From: Panax quinquefolius
Lineage: Eukaryota > Streptophyta > Magnoliopsida > Apiales > Araliaceae
DNA: 64,000 nucleotides
Assembly (NCBI GenBank): GCA_020205615.1
Contig: CM035168.1
Coordinates: forward strand, 125,622,795-125,686,794
Direction of reading: 5' to 3'
Shown here: piece after piece, positions 1 to 12,704 of the stretch
How the letters are laid out: every line of letters starts with the position of its first letter
How positions within the stretch are numbered: the first letter of the stretch is position 1
Position numbers and translations under genes: made by a program
The notes under the pieces: model-generated
Told to the model about the DNA's origin: nothing
The model's input: only the letters and a program-made list of their open reading frames with translations
Databases searched by the model: none

Positions 1-813
1 GTTTTTTAAAAAATTGGATTTTTTAAAAACATAGATTTTTTAAAAAACTGTTTTTTAAAAAATTGTTTTTTTAAAAATCTCTATTTTTTGTTTTATTTTA
101 TTATGTTTTTGTTATGTTTAAAACTTTAAAATGTTAATTTTTATTTTTAAAATTTGTTTTTGATTTTTTTTGCCACATAAGCAATATTTTTTTTTTTTTT
201 GCTACGCATCAACGTAGACAAAAATTAACATCTGTCAACTTTTTTAACTTGAATGACCCAATTTGAAAATAAAAAATTAGTTCAAATACTTAATTTGAAA
301 AATTAAAGTTCAATTATTATTCAAAGAAATCTTGGCTTTGAAGGCCAAAAATATTAGTTTTACCAAAAAACTAATAAGATAGAACTGCAAAATTTATTTA
401 TTTGATAATTTGAGGGTGGGGGTTAACCCAGTTCCTCATCATTGAGAATTTTAAATATGGAAGGGTATTAATAATTTCAATTTAAAATTTTATTAGTATA
501 GTTTTTTTAGCATTTTATTATTTATATTAATAATTTTTATATCATATTATTATTTAATTAATTTAATTGTGATTTTAGTCACAATTTCATATTTCAAAAG
601 TTCATTTAAAAAAAACATCTCAAAATAGTTAATATGATTTTGAACCATAACCATATAGTTCAAACCTACACAACCCATATTAAAAATGGTTAATATGGTT
701 TTAGTTCTTAAATAAAACCATAACCATGTTTTAAAAATCAAAACCAACTCATAACCATATTTTTCTGTTAACAACAAGGTGCGTATATGTATTGTATGCA
801 TGCATACGTGTGC

Positions 814-816
<3 letters not shown>

Positions 817-855
<39 letters not shown>
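817..855. repeat. (TA)n microsatellite
   Basis: Uninterrupted TA dinucleotides, about 19 units, preceded by a short TGCATACGTGTGCGTG stretch. Confidence 0.95.
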
Positions 856-859
<4 letters not shown>

Positions 860-1355
860 TATTATTTATTTATTTCAATACATTAATTCTTAGTTTCTTT
901 TAATTGATATTTATACAGATGGTTAAGGAATTGACTCTTTGCATTGTTTATCATCGCGAGACAAAGAGAAATGAAGAGGATAATGCAGAAGCATAACACT
1001 CCGTACGTACTGAATATCAAATTACCAACCCACTGGGATTCTTCATAAACTTACTTACTTTTCTAACCTAGAGAGACCAAATTGTGGGTCGTACTTCAAT
1101 GAATTAATGGATATGACTATCAATTAGTATTTATTTATTAGTACCCAATATATTATTTCTGCTAGAATGAATCCATTTCTCTTATTTAAATTGCTTTATT
1201 TATTCCTTTAGTTGATAAAAGTTTATTTAAAGCAAATCTGCTGAATTCTTCATATCTAATTAATTACTCCACTCTTTAAGTTCTACTGGCACACTATCAA
1301 AGTTTATACATGTGTTGTACACACATTAATGCACTTTCTGCTTTTGTCATTATCA

Positions 1356-1357
<2 letters not shown>

Positions 1358-1425
<68 letters not shown>
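1358..1425. repeat. (TA)n microsatellite, interrupted
   Basis: About 68 bases of TA dinucleotides with small interruptions (ATTTATA, TAATATATAA). Confidence 0.95.
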
Positions 1426-1955
1426 AGGATAATTGTGTCATTTAGTCATCCAAATATTTTTACCATCTTGTGGGAAAAGTTTTAGATTTTATTTTCTCTA
1501 TATAAAAAATATGTAGAAGGATAATTTTGTCATTTAGTTTTTTCCATTAATATATATATAATATATATATATATACTCATCTTATATATAGACCATGCTA
1601 AAGATAAATTTAAAATTTTATTTATTTTTAATTTTCTATTTTTTTACTTTTTTTAATTAATATGTGTAAATTTATATTTGACTCTTCAACAACCTAGGTT
1701 GATGTGGATGGGAGGAGTATATATATATATATATATATATATATGAACTGAAGTCAATTTAAAATTCAAATTGATGATTCATTTCATTTAATTTTATGAA
1801 ACTGAATATAACTTGTAAACTAGTATTAATTATCCTTTATTTTATTCTACTTTTCAAAATTTTAAGAAAAAGTAGATAATATCGAAACGTGATGGAATAG
1901 AGTAAAAGTTATGATTCTGATCAAGCCAACTTATTGAAGAATAATAAGGACGTTG

Positions 1956-2134
1956 TTATGGATTCTCCTTCCCCTTAAGGAAGCTTTTGCATATTCTTTC
2001 CCAACACTTCCTATCTGGTTCAGCCATCTGCAATTTCAACTTTGCATCCTCCGCAAAACCTTCCTGTAATTTAATCACAAATATATATTGTGAAGAAATA
2101 TAATATTTGACCATGAAAAAAGAACTTAGAGTAG

Positions 2135-2172
<38 letters not shown>

Positions 2173-2387
2173 TGATAATAATTAATTACCTCTATGTAGC
2201 CGTTAGTGAGAAGACGGTCGATGAGATGATCAAGAATATCATTGGTGTATTCGGGATGACCCTGTATGCCTAGAATGTGATCTCCAATTCTAAACATCTC
2301 CACTCCTGTTTTCTCTGAATATGCAATCACTTCGGCTCCCATTGGCACCTCCCATACCTGTTAGTTAAATATTCCAAATGCATTAGC

Positions 2388-2439
<52 letters not shown>

Positions 2440-3505
2440 CTAAACCTACATTTGCAAGCTCAATATCAAGTTTCGAATTGGAACTGAAATACATCTACAA
2501 TTCCACAAAATTCAAATTTAGTTAAGATTTGTTGCTCAAATCCTACTCCCAAGACTTGGAATAAAATATATTGTCTAGGCAGGCGGAGATACAAGTATAT
2601 ATTGATTAATTAATAATTACATGCTCAAAGATGAGAGAGAGAAAGACCTCATCTTGGTGGCATTCAATGACAGAAAGGGCAGGTGGGAATTCATCAAAGC
2701 CAGGGAGGAAGCTACATGGGGACAAGTCCTTCACAATTCTCACATTTCTGAGACCAATATCCCAACCAGTGTGAGCTTTTCCAACTTTTCCTCCAAGTGC
2801 TCTGCATATAACCTATTGAATAACATGCATGGGATGATACTCTAGTTAATTATTTTAGATTTATATATAGTGATAGAATGAATATATATGCTACACTATC
2901 AATTATTAAAACTATTGCAATGAGGCTAGGCTAGTACTTTTTCATTAAATTCTATTATTCAATAATAGAGTGGTTGAGGGTTCGTTCTTCTTCTACATAC
3001 ATGTTACTATAATAACGTACGTGAGATAAGCCTCAATGTGATGATTTAGAAAGCTAGGACCAGTATTTGAATTGGCTCTCACGTGAAAACAATAACTAAG
3101 TATTGACAGAGACATCATTACATATCTCTCCCAATTAACAACAGTTTTTTATTGCGAAAAAGGAATTAAAATTAATTATATAATTACCTGGTGACCAAAG
3201 CAAATACCAAGAACTTTCTTTTGCAAAGCATCTAAGGTTTGCAAGAGAAGGCAAAGCTGAAGAATCCAAAAGTCATTTCCATAGGCATCATAAGGGCTAC
3301 CACTCACCACAAAGCCATCATAGTTGTGAAGGTCATTTAGATGAGGGAATTCACCGTCAACAACCCTAAACAAGTCCCATCTCTCCCCTTCTTCTCCAAA
3401 GGCTGCAACAAACACGTTGAAGTATCCACCATACACCTTCTTCACATACTCCGAATCCCTTGCCGCTAGTAGCAAAGCATACCTCTTCTCTCCTTCAATC
3501 CCCAT
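1956..3505 (-). CDS. Gamma-glutamyl peptidase-like class-I glutamine amidotransferase (four exons)
   Basis: Seen: four exons on the minus strand, complement(1956..2063, 2190..2357, 2648..2812, 3188..3505). All introns are GT-AG and all phase 0, giving 252 residues, the normal length of plant gamma-glutamyl peptidases. The amidotransferase fold shows a nucleophile-elbow GICFGHQ with Cys102, an ECHQDE segment at about 156-161, and GIQGHPEY carrying His195 and Glu197, so the Cys-His-Glu triad is complete. The start is the first ATG (3505), followed by the family-like [20 protein letters not shown]. Family knowledge: GGP enzymes are cytosolic and remove gamma-glutamyl groups from glutathione or glutathione conjugates, feeding glutathione turnover and, in Brassicales, glucosinolate or camalexin pathways. 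Here glutathione turnover is the likely role. A (TA)n tract lies in the intron between exons 3 and 4. The exact paralogue cannot be assigned, so no symbol is given. Confidence 0.93.
2136..2169. repeat. (TA)n microsatellite inside an intron
   Basis: About 17 TA units in the intron between exons 3 and 4 of the gamma-glutamyl peptidase gene. Confidence 0.95.
2390..2432. repeat. (TA)n microsatellite inside an intron
   Basis: About 21 TA units in the intron between exons 2 and 3, roughly 30 bases upstream (in gene orientation) of the exon 3 acceptor. Confidence 0.95.
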
Positions 3506-3606
3506 CGATATATCCTTAATTACTCAACTTAATTAATTACTACTGACAGAAGAGAAAATCAGTTTGTAGTATATATGTATGAATTGTATTTGAAATGGAA
3601 ATGACC

Positions 3607-3614
3607 TTTTTATA
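3607..3614 (-). promoter_or_regulatory. Probable TATA box of the gamma-glutamyl peptidase gene
   Basis: Minus-strand TATAAAAA about 100 bases upstream of the start codon at 3505. This would place transcription start near 3575-3585 and give a 5' leader of about 70-80 bases. Confidence 0.55.
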
Positions 3615-3859
3615 GATGCATACCGAATAATTAACTAGGCATATGGTACGTAGAGAATATTTATCCGATCCTCTTCATTTAATTAATCTTTAAAATGTTT
3701 ATCCGGCCATGCATAGAATTCTTATGCATGTACGTGTAAGAATCTAACACAACAAATTGCATTAGCTCTACATTCATGATCATGACTGGAATTGACTAAA
3801 TTCATTTCAATTAATTTTCTCCTACAAATTAAAGGGAGAAAACCAATTAGCTTCATATA

Positions 3860-4240
3860 TTTAATGACGCTTATATATTATCCGTCATTAAAAAGTATAA
3901 ACAATGATTGTATGAAGAAATTGTCATTTGGGTCAAATCATTAAAGGGGGTGAAAGACGGGTGAGTAAGATAAAGGATACACTTGATCGCTTCTCATATA
4001 TATCTGATCGGGATCAAGTCATCATGCTCTTATCATCTTACGCGTCTTCTCTCCATTTAGCGACGATCTTGGTTAAGAGATTATCTGATACTTTTAGCGA
4101 CGCTTATATATCATGTCCGTCGCTAAAAATATATATGGTTATATGGTATGAAACGAAAATCATTTGAGTGCATGCGAGAAGGAGGTGAAGACAGCGTTGA
4201 AGTAAGATAAAAGGTATGCACTTGATCCTTGCTCTATATA
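3860..4240. repeat. Duplicated ~235-bp unit with a GACG...CGTC hairpin
   Basis: Two diverged direct copies start near 3863 and 4097. Each begins with a hairpin (copy 1 TAATGACG...CGTCATTA, copy 2 TTTTAGCGACG...CGTCGCTAAAA at 4092-4128). Each then runs through similar AATCATTTG, AAGGGGGTGAA or AAGGAGGTGAA, AAGATAAA and CACTTGATC blocks. No protein similarity is seen. It may be a MITE or CACTA subterminal relic. Confidence 0.5.
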
Positions 4241-4557
4241 TATATGGTGAAGTTGCAGGAGAAGATGCTTCAGAATAGGATAATACTTATACTCGTATAT
4301 ATGTAGCAAAGGATCATGAGTACGTTATTTGTGGTATAGCTCGTCCATAAGGTTCACAAGTTGCCCCGCATATGTGGACATCGCTGTTTCGGTTGAGGAT
4401 GCTCGATTTTATTTTAATTTTGTTAATTTCCACACACACTACACTCACACACTACACACTCAAGAATCAAATCATTGACCTCATAAAAATCATAAGACAA
4501 TAGTTACTGCTACCAAAAATCATACAACTAAATTTTAATATTTTAAAATTTATAGCA

Positions 4558-4559
<2 letters not shown>

Positions 4560-4595
<36 letters not shown>
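4560..4595. repeat. (TA)n microsatellite
   Basis: About 18 uninterrupted AT units in intergenic DNA. The flanks from about 4240 to 5220 show no supported gene. Confidence 0.95.
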
Positions 4596-4596
<1 letters not shown>

Positions 4597-5225
4597 TTGC
4601 TTAAGTTGTACCTACACTATATACTCACCTTAAAGACAATATATCGAGAGTGCAAATATATTGAGCGACTTCGTGGATCAATTGGCGAACACCTTTTACC
4701 ATACCAATTTTCCATGATCTCTCTTTCTTAATTTTGTGCCTCATTATCCTCGGGTTAAATTTTTTCATGACTCTACGATAAGTTAACTTACAATCACCAT
4801 ATAATTATACTTTTTCTTACATTCAACTAATTAAATTTTATTTTTCTTACAAATTATTAGAAAAACTATTAAGTCATTTGACTTTATATAAGCAACTGAC
4901 TTGTAAAAAAAAAAAATTAAGTATCAAGGATTATCTTTACGTGATTTTCATTACCGGAGAGAAAAATTTTCTCTCAAACAATCTTTGGTGGACCCTACAT
5001 GTGTAAAGTACACGCCTATACCTGTTGGAAGTCAAATCAATATTCATTTGATCCGATTTGATTATGTAAGAAAATCTTAAAAGAAGAAGATCGACTTAAC
5101 CCTGACCAAATCAATCCATTAATTGAGAGAGACGACCCCAATTAAGCCAATTGATCCTCACTCTAAATAAAAGTTGATCAACGTACATCCCTCAAATTTT
5201 TTATTTCCTCCCTTGATCTTTCAGG

Positions 5226-5742
5226 TCATGTTTGTTTTCAAGAATTATAATTCCGGGATTATATTCTCATGAATTATAATCTAAAGACTATTAATCCTAG
5301 GATTAAATAGTCCTAATTATATGTTTGTTTTTATGAGATTATTCATAGGATAATTTAAAATAATATCATATTATGTTTGTTTTGTCCAAAATTATTTAAA
5401 GCATTAAATAAAAACTTACCGTTTGGACTATCATACTCTTACTACTAATAACAAAGATATCATATTCTCATTAGTTTATGTATAGATAGATAGAATAAAT
5501 ACATACATCAATCGGTATTTTAAACAAATTAAAAGTTAATTTTGTCCACAAATTTTTAATACCAAAAAGTAGGGATTATAATACCTAGTTGGACATTGTA
5601 TATATTAAATTATCCATCTCTCAAGTCATTTTATTATCTCGGGACTAATAGTCTCATGCATGCAAGTCTATTTTTAAAAACAAACAAAAAACGTGGGATT
5701 AATAGTCTAATCCCAAGTATAATCCTTACAAACAAACATAAT
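5226..5742. mobile_element. MITE-like element with ATGTTTGTTT terminal inverted repeats
   Basis: The left end reads ATGTTTGTTTTCAAGAATTA and the reverse complement of the right end reads ATGTTTGTTTGTAAGGATTA. The inverted similarity extends about 40 bases through GGATTATA and GGATTA motifs. Internal copies of ATGTTTGTTTT recur near 5321 and 5372. No coding capacity is seen. Superfamily and target duplication are unresolved. The short open frame at 5634-5846 is an accident of this repeat. Confidence 0.55.
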
Positions 5743-5879
5743 CGTGAATAGATTGTCACACCACTTGAAAAAACGACAATATATCTTTTTGTTGGGAGTT
5801 GCATATTTAAATTTGATGTTGGAATAAATAAATGTGCATGCATCATTCACATTGTAAAGTCCTTATTAGATCATATGTA

Positions 5880-7783
5880 CATGAACTTAGATTAAGATCA
5901 AAATTGTTAGGTTGATCTGAGCTTAATGTTTATCTTTCCATAAAATCTCTTGTAGTAGAAAGATCAAACTTGTCAGGTTGATCTTATGAGTAGTAATAGA
6001 TAGGCAGAACAAAATCGTGGAGATTGCAGAAGCCAGAATCGTAGTCTGCTGAGCAAACTTATCAGAATCGTGAAACAATTTACCGAGTGTCTGTCAAGTC
6101 AAGTCAAAATCGTAGGCAGTACTCTAAATCATGGCATCAAGATCATAGTCAGTCAAGTGCTGTAAAAGCTAAAGCAGAATCATAGAGTACTCTATGATTC
6201 TCATCAGAGGAAGACAAGTATAAATCGTCTGCAAGCACTTATCATCAAGACCACGATTGTAGTGCTCATCAGTATGCATCAAAATAGTTGAAGATCGAGT
6301 CTAATAAACAAAAATGCCTGACATCATCAACTGACATTTGAACGTTGATATGATTGAGAAACCCAATGCCCTCACCAACATCCTTGGTTGAATCAAAGAA
6401 TCAAAGAGTAAGAAGAAACATAATTATATCAACTAGTCTGCAGTCTACCAACTAGTTGTGTCAGGTAAGTCAAAAAGAAGCTTTCACATCATCAGGATGT
6501 CAACATTAAAGTGCTTTGAATACCTGAAGCATTGAATGCTCAAACGGAAGCCTCTCGAGAGGAAGATTTCAAAGGCAGATAAGGCTAACAGATTAAAGAT
6601 GTCAATTAAGTAAGAAACAAGAACGTAAAAGAAAATCACAAGAACATCTGACAAATCTTCACTCCACGATTCAGTTAAATCTCGCTTCGCTATTAAGTTC
6701 ATCAGAACTTGGGATTAAGGCAACTTAGTCGCACAACAACAACAACCTCAACTACCCTCATTGCAGAGCTGTCAAACCTGTTAGGTTTGAAGAGTACTTA
6801 GTGTACTTAACCTTCCAAGTCTGCTGGGCTTGAATAGTTCTTAGTGAACTAAAGTTCCAAGACTGTTGATCTTGAAGGAATCTCAGTGATTCAAAGATTG
6901 TATCAATATCCTTAGTGGATTTCCTACTCGTGGAGTAGAATAGTGGATTAGGAGTCCTGAATACTCTAAACCACTTAAAACACTGTGTCAATTACTTTCT
7001 ATCTCTTTAAATTTTATATCTGCTATAACTATTGTTTGATTTATAACCTTGATTTTATCTTAAGGGGGATAACTAAAACATATAATCCCACTACAAGAAA
7101 AAAGCTTAATCGCGACGGAATATTCCATCGGACCTAAGCTTATTCAGTCGAAAATAGATTATTTCCAACGGAATATTCCGTCAGAAATTCGGTCGTATAT
7201 ATATGCGTTAGAGATAAGATCCATCAAAAATTCCGTAACATCTATATTATCTTCGACGAAATTATCTCCGACGGATTTTCGTCGAACATAAACTATCTAC
7301 GACTGAATACATAGGACAGAACATTTCGTTGAGTATAATATACCCTATTTCCGACGGACGTATTCCCTCGGAATTAACCTATTTTCGACTAAAAATTAAA
7401 ATATACCGGTATTTATTAAAAAATGGGTATTTATTAAATCTGAGGGAAGTTCCGTCGGAAATACCTTATTCCGTCGGAATTAACAGTTTTGAAGTTAGGG
7501 TTCGCGCTGACGGGAAATTTGGCGCCAATGAGGGTATTCTATTTCCGACGGAATTCCGTCAGAATAAGCTTATTTTCGAGGAACTTATCTTCGATGAAAA
7601 CTTTCGTCGTAACTAGACTTATTTCGACAGACTTAAATCCGTCGAGAATAATTCCGTCGAAGATAAGGGTTTTTCTTGTAGTGTCCGCTGTGCTAAATTA
7701 ATCACTTAATTAATAAATATATTAAGTTACTCTTTGAAAAGAAAATTTTAAAATATCTATTCAACCCCCCCTCTAGATAACTT
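5880..7783 (+). mobile_element. SIRE-type Ty1/copia LTR relic, split by a CACTA insertion
   Basis: Seen: a non-coding stretch rich in short reiterations such as GTCAGGTTGATCTTATGAG and repeated GTTTGAAGAGTACTTAGTGTA / TTGAATAGTTCTTAGTGAAC motifs. It ends, after the CACTA insertion at 7089-7683, with a C-run and TCTAGATAACTTTTGTGCC. This layout matches the U5 region of SIRE-like copia LTRs as I know them. No primer-binding site or pol sequence follows, so it is a solo or truncated LTR. Outer limits are approximate and no target duplication was found. Confidence 0.5.
7089..7683. mobile_element. Non-autonomous CACTA element, 595 bp, with TCC target duplication
   Basis: The left terminus CACTACAAGAAAAAAGC and the right terminus TTTTTCTTGTAGTG form inverted repeats. 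Both sides are flanked by the 3-bp duplication TCC (7086-7088 and 7684-7686), which is diagnostic of CACTA (En/Spm) transposition. The interior is dense in subterminal motifs such as TTCCGTCGGAA and TCCGACGGA, the usual transposase-binding repeats. The open frames inside (for example 7329-7616) are made of these motifs and encode nothing recognisable. Confidence 0.92.
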
Positions 7784-8970
7784 TTGTGCCTCCGGAAACT
7801 ATCACTTTTTATCTCCACAAATAAATAATATAAGAAGATTTGTGAGTAATTTTTTTTATTTCATCCCACACTACAAGAAAACTGGCTAAATCCGATGGAA
7901 CTAAAGTCGACGAAATATATTCCGTCGAGAATACGTCAATTACGACGGATTATTTCGTTGATTATAATTATGTCAGAATTGCGTTATTATCGACAGAATT
8001 TAGTTGAGAACAAGGGTAAAAATTTAGTTCCAAGGTTCCCGCCGGCGACAGGACTAAAGTCGACGGAACAGAGGCTATTATCGATGGAATACATTCGTCG
8101 GGACTAAGGTATTTTTGACGGACATTCCATCGAGAATAAGTTTTAAAACCAAAATTGCGTCTCATTTCTTCAGCCGCCTCAGCAGTTCTCTCTCTCTCTC
8201 ACTCATCCAACCACTGCAGTCTCCGACCACCATTGTCGTCGCTGTCCCCACTTCCGTCGCCGCCTCCTCTTCCGTTGTTGCCAGCGTTGTGCGAGTTTTA
8301 CGTAAGTTGAATTAAATATTAAATCAAAATTCTGGTTTTAGTTATTTATATATTGTTCAAATAATTATTGATCTGTATGTTATATTCGTTTGATAGAGGT
8401 ATTATAGATATGAGGCCGACATCACTGACGCGGCCGGCAACGCTGTTATTATTACACATATTTCGAAGAACTATGCGGTTGGTTGTACAAGATGCGGCAG
8501 AGGGCAACCCAGGCAGTTCAAGAATCGCCCGGGACTGTACGAGATCATCAGCTGCCGATAATATCAGATGCAACATGGACTGCCATGTGTACGTACTGGG
8601 ATGATGATGCCTTCAAAACCAAGTCCGAGCAGATAAAGAAGAGAATCGAGGCCAACTACAGATTGTAAATCATTCTGGCTCGCAGTCGTTTCAGGAGGTT
8701 GAGTCGGTATGTATTTATATTTAGTTTAGTTTAATATTAAACTGCATATATAGTAAAATAAGGTGATATTAATTAATATATGATTTAGGCCGTGCGGAGC
8801 AGCTTGGGCCGACCTCCTACTATGATGGAGTTTTGGGATAAAGTCCATACGCCGAAGGATTCGACTTCGTCGTCGACGATGTCTCCCGCAACATTAGCTA
8901 TACGGGTAATACATTTACTATAATGTTTATAATTTAGAATCATATTACGTAATTAATATGATGATATTGA

Positions 8971-10858
8971 TGAAAGTAGTATGCACACAAGCCAATCATG
9001 TTTGATGATAAAGCATATACTTTGTAACAATCTTATTCATTTATTAATAAAAGTATTAATTTATTAAAGGCTTTTAATTATCTACATGATCTTTGTTTTA
9101 TAATATGTGATAAACCCATAGTTTTAAGCAATGCTTTTAGAATAATGATGATGATCATTCTAATGAGATCTAAATTCTTAGAAAGCTTAAAACTAAAATA
9201 GTTCCCAATCATTAGATTACTAAATTGGGGATTAGTGAATCCGGATAGATTGGTATACATCGTTGTTTCTTTCATTGGATGAGGATGATTGATCTCATAA
9301 TCATTTGTGTGGAGACACTAAAGCAAGTATGTAGGTGCTTATTAGAGAATAAGTTCACCGAACGTGGCTCATTAAGGAATACCTAATGGAGTTTTACTTG
9401 CCGTCAATAAGAATTCTGTAGTGATAGTAAGACAAGTAATCCTTGGACTTGAGATCATCATAGTATCTTGTGTATGATGAGTTATACTTTGACTTATTCC
9501 TTAAGACCCTTAGGGTATATCAAAGGGTATGCTTGGGTATAATAAGTTGTACATGGAGATAATGTATGATCAATAAAGAATCTACCACTTCTAATAAAGA
9601 AGAGAAATGTCCTATGTGATTCGATAAATGACAACCCAATGAGTCCTTGGCAATGAGAATGAAATTAGAAAGGAGTTTCTAATTTGCATTATTTGAGTTA
9701 ATGCATTTAAGAGTCGAAATACATATAATTAAATAAAATAAGACTTGCGATGTAATTCCATATCTTATATTTAATTGGGACATTGTATGGTGAATGATTG
9801 AATTTTACTGTAACTATTTACTCAAAGGTTCTTTAATGATTAATGTTGAAATCTATATTATCTGGAAAGTCGTTGATCATTAGGGAGGCTTATCCCTATT
9901 GTAGAATAAATATTATTTATTTAAATAAATTAATTGTTTAATTTATTTATTTAAATAAGATTAGAATTGTTACAATTGATTTATTCTGGCAGGTTTAATA
10001 ATATGGAGAACCTAAAGGGTCACACCATAAAAGGAAGAATAATTATTTAAGAAGTTAATGGCATAATCATAATAATATGTTATGTATATTTAATTTAATC
10101 TATGGTGATAGAATAAATTAAATAGCTTAATATTTATTATTTAATATTTTAGAAATATTAAATATAAATTAATAAGAGGAGTCTTATTAATATTATTACA
10201 ATTATTATTATTATTTTAATTTCTAAAAGAGTTTAGGAATTAATTTAATATAAGTACTCTCATTTATTCCTAATTGGATTAGGAACGAAAATTAGTTAAA
10301 GGAGTTTAATTAATTATCCCTAATAAGATTAGGGAGCTTAATTAATTAAAAGAATTTAATTAATTAAATAAAAACTCAATTCCTTAATTGTTAAGGTGGG
10401 TTGCCCACATCTATAAATAAGAGGAGTCTTATTATGGGTGGGTGTGGTTGACTTTCACAACTACGTAATAATTCCAATTTGTTGGAGAGTACGCCCTTTT
10501 TCTATACAGATAGAAAAAATAGGGTTTGAGCCAATACACCCTTCTTCTTGAAAATTCTTCTTCCTTGGTGGATCACCTCTAGAGGCCAAACACATGGGTG
10601 GCTAATGTTGATCAAAGGAAGGAACCAAACCCGGTGAATTCAAGTTGAACGCGAAAGGATTTGGAGGTGAACTTGTACATCGAGGAAGCTTCGATCTTCA
10701 AGGGTATGATTTTATTCTTTATCTTTTCGTTTAATTAATAATTGTGCATAAAGGGTGATCCGGGTATATGGTTTGTAAAAAATTTTAAACTCTGATTTTA
10801 CACGGTTCCGCATTAATTTTGCAATTTGATTGCGTTCTTGAATATTACAAACCTAACA
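8971..10858 (+). repeat. 5' LTR of the Ty1/copia element (1888 bp)
   Basis: TG...CA bounded. A TATAAATA promoter motif sits at 10412-10419 and its counterpart is in the 3' LTR. The sequence is otherwise non-coding. Confidence 0.95.
10412..10419 (+). promoter_or_regulatory. TATA box in copia 5' LTR
   Basis: TATAAATA, followed by a leader containing CACAACTACGTAATAATTCC. Its position, about 450 bases before the LTR end, is consistent with the U3/R boundary. Confidence 0.6.
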
Positions 10859-10859
10859 G

Positions 10860-10875
10860 TGGCATCAGAGCCAAA
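10860..10875 (+). other. tRNA-Met-type primer-binding site
   Basis: TGGCATCAGAGCC begins two bases after the 5' LTR. It differs by one base from the common plant LTR-element site TGGTATCAGAGCC, complementary to initiator tRNA-Met. Confidence 0.85.
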
Positions 10876-11279
10876 CCTTTATGCAAATTATTAATTGTTT
10901 TAATTTGATATGTATATTGATATGTGTTTAGAAAAATTTAATTGGGCATAATTTTGTTATATAAAATTTATTAATAAAAAAAAAAAAAAAAGAGGAGGTG
11001 CCGAAATTTTTTGGCTGAATCAGTTTGTCTCACGTGATGCATGTGTATTCAAGGGGCTTTGTTCGTTTTTTTCAAGGCATCTGATATAAGCCTTTATACG
11101 AATGGTATGCATTAAAGTTTAATAAATTTTAAACCTAACAGGTTTTAAAAAAAAAGCATGTGCACGGGTTTTAAAAAAAATAAAAAATAAAAATTCGGTA
11201 GGAACATTCCATGTGAATCCGTGCATCCTCCAATAATTTTATTAAAAGTTCTTTATTTTAGTAAACAGGAAGCAAAGGA

Positions 11280-11282
<3 letters not shown>

Positions 11283-11320
<38 letters not shown>
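11283..11320. repeat. (TA)n microsatellite in copia leader
   Basis: About 19 TA units in the untranslated leader of the Ty1/copia element. Confidence 0.95.
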
Positions 11321-11321
<1 letters not shown>

Positions 11322-11470
11322 TTAATAATTTTATTATTAAAATAAAATTTTATTTTAATCTTAAATAAAAAAGTTTATTTTAATTTTAAAATTAAATTTC
11401 ATGCTAACTAATTAGAGTTGGAATTGGATTCCATGATAACTAATTGGAGTTGAAATTGGATTCTATTTTT

Positions 11471-11765
11471 CCTTAAATAAAGGAGTTTATTTTGATATGA
11501 AATTAGATTTCATATTATTCAAAATAAAAAGGTTTATTTGTGAATAGGAAAAAGAATCAGTCTTTCCTTAAATAAAGGAGTTTATTTAAATATGAAATAA
11601 GATTTTATATTATTCAAAATAAAGAGTTTATTTGTGAATAGGAAAGAGAATCCATGTTTCCTTAAATAAAGGAGTTTATTTAAATATGAAATAAGATTTC
11701 ATATTATTCAAAATAAAGGAGTTTATTTGTGAATAGGAAATGAATTAAGTGTTTCCTTTAATAAA
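11471..11765 (+). repeat. ~95-bp tandem repeat in copia leader (about 3 copies)
   Basis: Units beginning CCTTAAATAAAGGAGTTTAT start at 11471, 11566 and 11660, with a partial unit at 11755. Each carries AAATAAGATTTCATATTATTC and GTTTATTTGTGAATAGGAAA. Diverged pieces of the AAATAAAGGAGTTTATTT core continue to about 11945. Confidence 0.85.
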
Positions 11766-12704
11766 TTTTTTTTTTTACATGGAATTGGATTCCATAATTA
11801 ATTAAAATAAAGGAGTTTATTTTGATTAAAGATTTTGATTAAAATAAAATAGTTTATTTTATTCAAAATTGGATAAATTAAAATAAAATAGTTTTATTTT
11901 GATTTAAATTTGGATTTAAATAAAGGAGTTTATTTTTATTCAAAAATAGATTTTATACTAACTAAATTTGCCCATTAAATGATATCAATATATATATTAA
12001 ATGTTTATTATTCATGGGATGAATGTTATTTATTGATGCGTATGGTGATGTGTGATAATAAATGGGATTGATTATGAATTTATTGACCAATATGATTGGA
12101 TTTTATTTTAGTTGGATGCATGAATGTATGGGTTTTTATTAAATGGGGTCTGCGTACCTAAATCTTCTCTAATTTTTCTTAATGTAAATTCTATTCCTCC
12201 TATGTACTTCCCTTGATTTGATCGAGGTTTCTATTTATTTTAAATAGTTTTGTAATAGGAATAGTTAGAATTAATTTTGAAAAATTGGAGATCAAAAATG
12301 AAGGCGTTTGAAGACCACGTTTGTAATGGAGCCCTGTTTAAATGTAATAGTTATATTTAAATATTATTTCTTGCACCCTTGGGTTTGACCTTTTGGTTCA
12401 CTTGGTGGCTCTAGTGAACCAAACTAGAATAAAAGTCCATAATCAATCTGGGTAGAATATAGTATTCTATATGTGCATGCTTATACTATATATATTATAT
12501 ATTATACAAACATGCTTGCATGTTTCATTAATATAATGACGTATTTTATATATATATATGTATGCCGCTAAACAAGATGAGACAAATTAATAACAAACCC
12601 CTCAATTTTTTATATTAAGTCCTAAGCGTTCAAAGATATTTGGAATATCGAGCGTTAAGCTTTCTAACATGATAAAATTAATAGAGTATTAAATATTTAA
12701 TATG

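Larger units (their letters stand above)
1..1955. other. AT-rich intergenic region
   Basis: No coding region is supported here. The first 180 bases are runs of T and A with repeated TTTTTTAAAAAA blocks. They resemble the low-complexity arms of the foldback element at 40694-42184, so a repeat edge may enter from the left, but no terminal repeat or target duplication is visible. The remainder is AT-rich with several (TA)n tracts. The short open frame at 550-801 lacks conserved motifs and is probably chance. Confidence 0.6.

Noticed and set aside
7329..8315. Several short open frames between the two CACTA left ends.
   Set aside because: They are composed of subterminal CGACGGA/TCCGTCG repeats and a CT-rich leader, with no conserved protein motif.
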